Shown here: positions 16,049-18,231 of the stretch, one piece after another
How positions within the stretch are numbered: the first letter of the stretch is position 1
How the letters are laid out: every line of letters begins with the position of its first letter
Origin: Obelidium mucronatum
Lineage: Eukaryota; Chytridiomycota; Chytridiomycetes; Chytridiales; Chytriomycetaceae
Assembly: GCA_025765595.1 (NCBI GenBank)
Contig: JAIVFH010000472.1
Span: forward strand, 1-18,231
Reading direction: 5' to 3'
DNA: 18,231 nucleotides
Position numbers and translations under genes: made by a program
The notes under the pieces: model-generated
What the model was told of the DNA's origin: nothing
Seen by the model: only the letters and a program-made list of their open reading frames with translations
The model's database searches: none

Positions 16049-17710
16049 TCAAGCCCAAAGTGCTATAACCGCCATGGCAGCCGCACCCACATACATGGCC
16101 ATCAACGACGAAATCTTGAGCCAGGGTTTCAAAGCCATGAAGTGAGGACTATGGCTTACTTGCTCACTCATCAGTTCACAATAAGTATTGAAAAAGAGGA
16201 TTCCAGCCCTGAAAGTTTGTGTTCAAGAATTATTTCACCAAATAACGGGCTGTCAATGTCGCACACTCACGAAAGAGAGTCTAGGATGCCTTGCAAAATG
16301 ATCAAGTGACTGGAATTGCTGTTGTAAGAGTTTCGATCAGCAATTCCAATGGCGATGCCTACTGGAGTAGTCAATGGATACAAAAGTCCGAGAATTAGTC
16401 GCGTTGATGCTGTTAAATTGCTGAGACTTCCAATCAAAACTCCCAGTGCCATTCCCTCAAACATTTGGTGAAAGCAAACGGCGCCAAGGAGAGTAGAAAA
16501 GGAGCCATCCGGAGTCACACCAAGAGTTATTCCAATAATGAGACTGTGGAATAAGATTCCAAGCTCAAGAATGATTGTGGGAAGGCCTCTTGAGGTGGAA
16601 AGAGACTGATCAAAGCCAGTCGCGGCACTGTGACTTGCGGGAATAACGTTAAAGAATTCAACTGTTGATTTGTTGTGATGCTGATTGTAAGCATCCAGAT
16701 GAGGACGAGGGTTCGGTTGTGCCAAATTCGAATCAGAGGTAGCAATAATAAAGTCCGAAGAAGGACTCGCTATTAACGTGGACCTTTCTTTGCTCTCTGT
16801 CTCGGTATTTGTTTCGGTGCCTCTCCCCGTCTGTTCAGACAAGACACAGTCAAAAGATTTCTTTCTCAATTCAATCATTTCTGATTCGCGAAGTCTGTTG
16901 CGAGCAATCTTGAATCCTTCCGATGTGAATTCGACAAGTTGGACCAAGAAAGCAGCAATCATTCCGAAAAGGCCAACATACGCTGGTCCATACGCTTTCC
17001 AGCTCTGCTCAAGACACGGACTTGAGAATTGAGAGAATGCATCTGGAAGTAAATGGATCCACGCTGTTCCTGCAATGACACCAATGCCAAACATTTTGAA
17101 GAGCTGGTTGAGTTGTGAGATTTCGAGAGAATAAATCGTTTTAAAAAACGCGGAGCATACTCACGAGTAATATATTAGCGATTATGGTTTGATACGACTT
17201 CAGTTTCTGGCGGTATAAGCTCAATGTAAGTGTTGAAAAGATCCCAAAGCCTGAAGTCAGCAGAACAATGAAGATTCCCGCAATATGAAAACGCAAGTCG
17301 TAGGATTCAATCGGTTCGGCCGAGCACGCGTCAATAGAGCTGTCTGAGGAACTTGGAGCCTTGCCTGTGGTGATCAAAAAAGTGGGTCATGTTGGGCGGG
17401 ATTATCCAAACAAGCCCACATACGCACCAGCAGCAGAAGCGCCGACACATGTGGCCAAATCAAGTAAGAGAATTGCCGCAGCAAACTTTGCGCTTGGTTT
17501 CAACGGGGGGCAAAGGCAAGTGGGGAGGCTACGGATTTCGATGCCAAGGTCCTCACAGCTTTCAGCTTCACAACTGGTTGATTCGCAACATTCAAAAGCA
17601 GATTGCTCAGTGTAAAGAATGTCTGAGGAATCTGAGGAACAGTCGGGGCAACAGCAGCAGCAGCAACATTCGCTCAAGTCACAATTTGAACTGTTTATCC
17701 GAATCGTCAT
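16049..17710 (-). CDS. ZIP family metal (zinc/iron) transporter, copy 2
   Basis: Exons (minus) 17710-17428, 17364-17165, 17103-16271 and 16208-16049 give 491 aa with introns of 63, 61 and 62 nt and consistent phases. The N-terminus is Cys-rich: a run of seven Cys from a TGC/TGT microsatellite, then PDCSS, ECCESTSCEAESC and CLC, which could bind metal outside the membrane. TM1 is HIAGIFIVLLTSGFGIF; KMFGIGVIAGTAWIHLLPDA is TM2; YVGLFGMIAAFLVQLVEF is TM3; TM4 has FHSLIIGITLGV and TM5 FHQMFEGMALG, the metal-site motifs; the last exon adds AGILFFNTYCELMSEQVSHS and the final membrane segment ending IALWA. The loop differs from copy 1 in having fewer His residues (NQHHNK). Metal specificity cannot be read from sequence. 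It is divergent from the F-box gene, 151 bp apart. Confidence 0.9.
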
Positions 17711-17861
17711 TTTGTGATAGAAACAATGACGAGTATCAAGCGTGCAGGGATGTTTTAAATTGATACAAAACTAAATCAAATTGACAAACCACGAGAGTAT
17801 GCCGATCTGATATCATTGTACTGTCGTGGAGAGCGACTTTTAGAACTTCACCGAAATCGGA

Positions 17862-18231
17862 ATGTTGTTGCAGATCCCTGTTGAAGTGCTGCTTGAGATT
17901 GTGCCTTTCGTGGACTTGCGTGATCTCGTTCGCCTTGCTTGCGCATGCTCCTCGTTGCGCCAGGTGCTGCACTCAACGATCTCAGTGTGGCAAATGAGAG
18001 TCATCCCATCGCATCTGCCTTGTCTGCGATTCATTCCATCTGCTGCTATCCATAAACTGCTTGTCGATGTTTCTTCTTCGAAAAAGATATATGCGTCTTC
18101 CAGCGCCCTGGCGGATAGAAATGATCTTGCTGTTCAAGATGTAGTTGTAATTGGATGTCTTGACCTCATGGCTTCTCTCGACCAGCCTCTCTTCTCGGAG
18201 CATCTAAAGTCACTGGATATGCGGCTGGACA
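17862..18231 (+). CDS. F-box protein, 3' end outside window
   Basis: From ATG 17862 the frame is open to the window end (123 codons). Residues 4-45 fit an F-box: IPVEVLLEIVPFVDLRDLVR, then LACACSSLRQVLHST and ISVWQM, matching the pattern LPxEhLxxIxxaLxxxDLxxLxxVCxxhRxhhxxxxLW. F-box proteins link Skp1 and the SCF ubiquitin ligase to a target chosen by the C-terminal part, which is missing here. The visible continuation (HKLLVDVSSSKK, LFSEHLKSLDMRLD) hints at leucine-rich-type repeats but is too short to assign. Confidence 0.75.
   Translation, partial: MLLQIPVEVLLEIVPFVDLRDLVRLACACSSLRQVLHSTISVWQMRVIPSHLPCLRFIPSAAIHKLLVDVSSSKKIYASSSALADRNDLAVQDVVVIGCLDLMASLDQPLFSEHLKSLDMRLD

Noticed and set aside
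1..18231. tRNA, rRNA or CRISPR features
   Set aside because: I saw no cloverleaf with A and B boxes, no rRNA-like segments, and no spaced repeat array; the intronic repeat has no unique spacers.

Overview
The window is a gene-dense stretch of a fungal nuclear genome, most likely from an early-diverging lineage such as the Chytridiomycota. The evidence is the gene content (calcipressin, Ark/Prk-type kinase, WOPR regulator, secreted GH20 hexosaminidase, a probable Crinkler-type header protein) and the compact layout. Nearly every gene has short GT-AG introns. I modelled 31 introns; 30 are 49-88 nt and one, at 255 nt, is filled with a structured repeat. Species cannot be fixed from the sequence alone.

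Layout. 1-938 (+): 3' part of a calcipressin (calcineurin regulator). 986-4331 (+): nine-exon AAK1/Ark1/Prk1-type endocytic kinase. 4436-5122 (+): DPH4/JJJ3 (diphthamide co-chaperone). 5243-5879 (-): short protein with a Crinkler-like header. 6134-7063 (+): YAF9-type YEATS protein. 7103-7945 (-): Gti1/Pac2 (WOPR) transcription factor. 8404-10417 (+): secreted beta-N-acetylhexosaminidase. 10434-12651: a mosaic block holding an inverted nuclease-gene relic, a nearly full PD-(D/E)XK-like nuclease gene with one frame break, a ZIP-transporter fragment, and a pair of about 78-bp direct repeats at its two edges. 12679-13788 (+): UMPH-1/NT5C3-type pyrimidine 5'-nucleotidase. 13823-15629 and 16049-17710 (both -): two tandem ZIP metal transporters. 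17862-end (+): an F-box protein cut by the window edge.

How the genes relate. Most of the set is core eukaryotic housekeeping and regulation: calcineurin control, endocytic phosphorylation, translation-factor modification, chromatin reading and nucleotide turnover. Two parts look accessory: the chitin-degrading hexosaminidase, which shares a promoter region with the WOPR regulator, and the 10.4-17.7 kb region of ZIP duplications plus nuclease fragments, which looks recently rearranged.

Two patterns stand out. First, the single long intron (2078-2332) holds a 40-41 bp repeat in an A-B-A-B order, made of small hairpins whose stems change in a compensatory way between copies. Second, all five clear reading-frame breaks in otherwise conserved genes have the same sign (one extra base). 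This fits insertion-type assembly error better than random gene decay and affects how the genes should be read.
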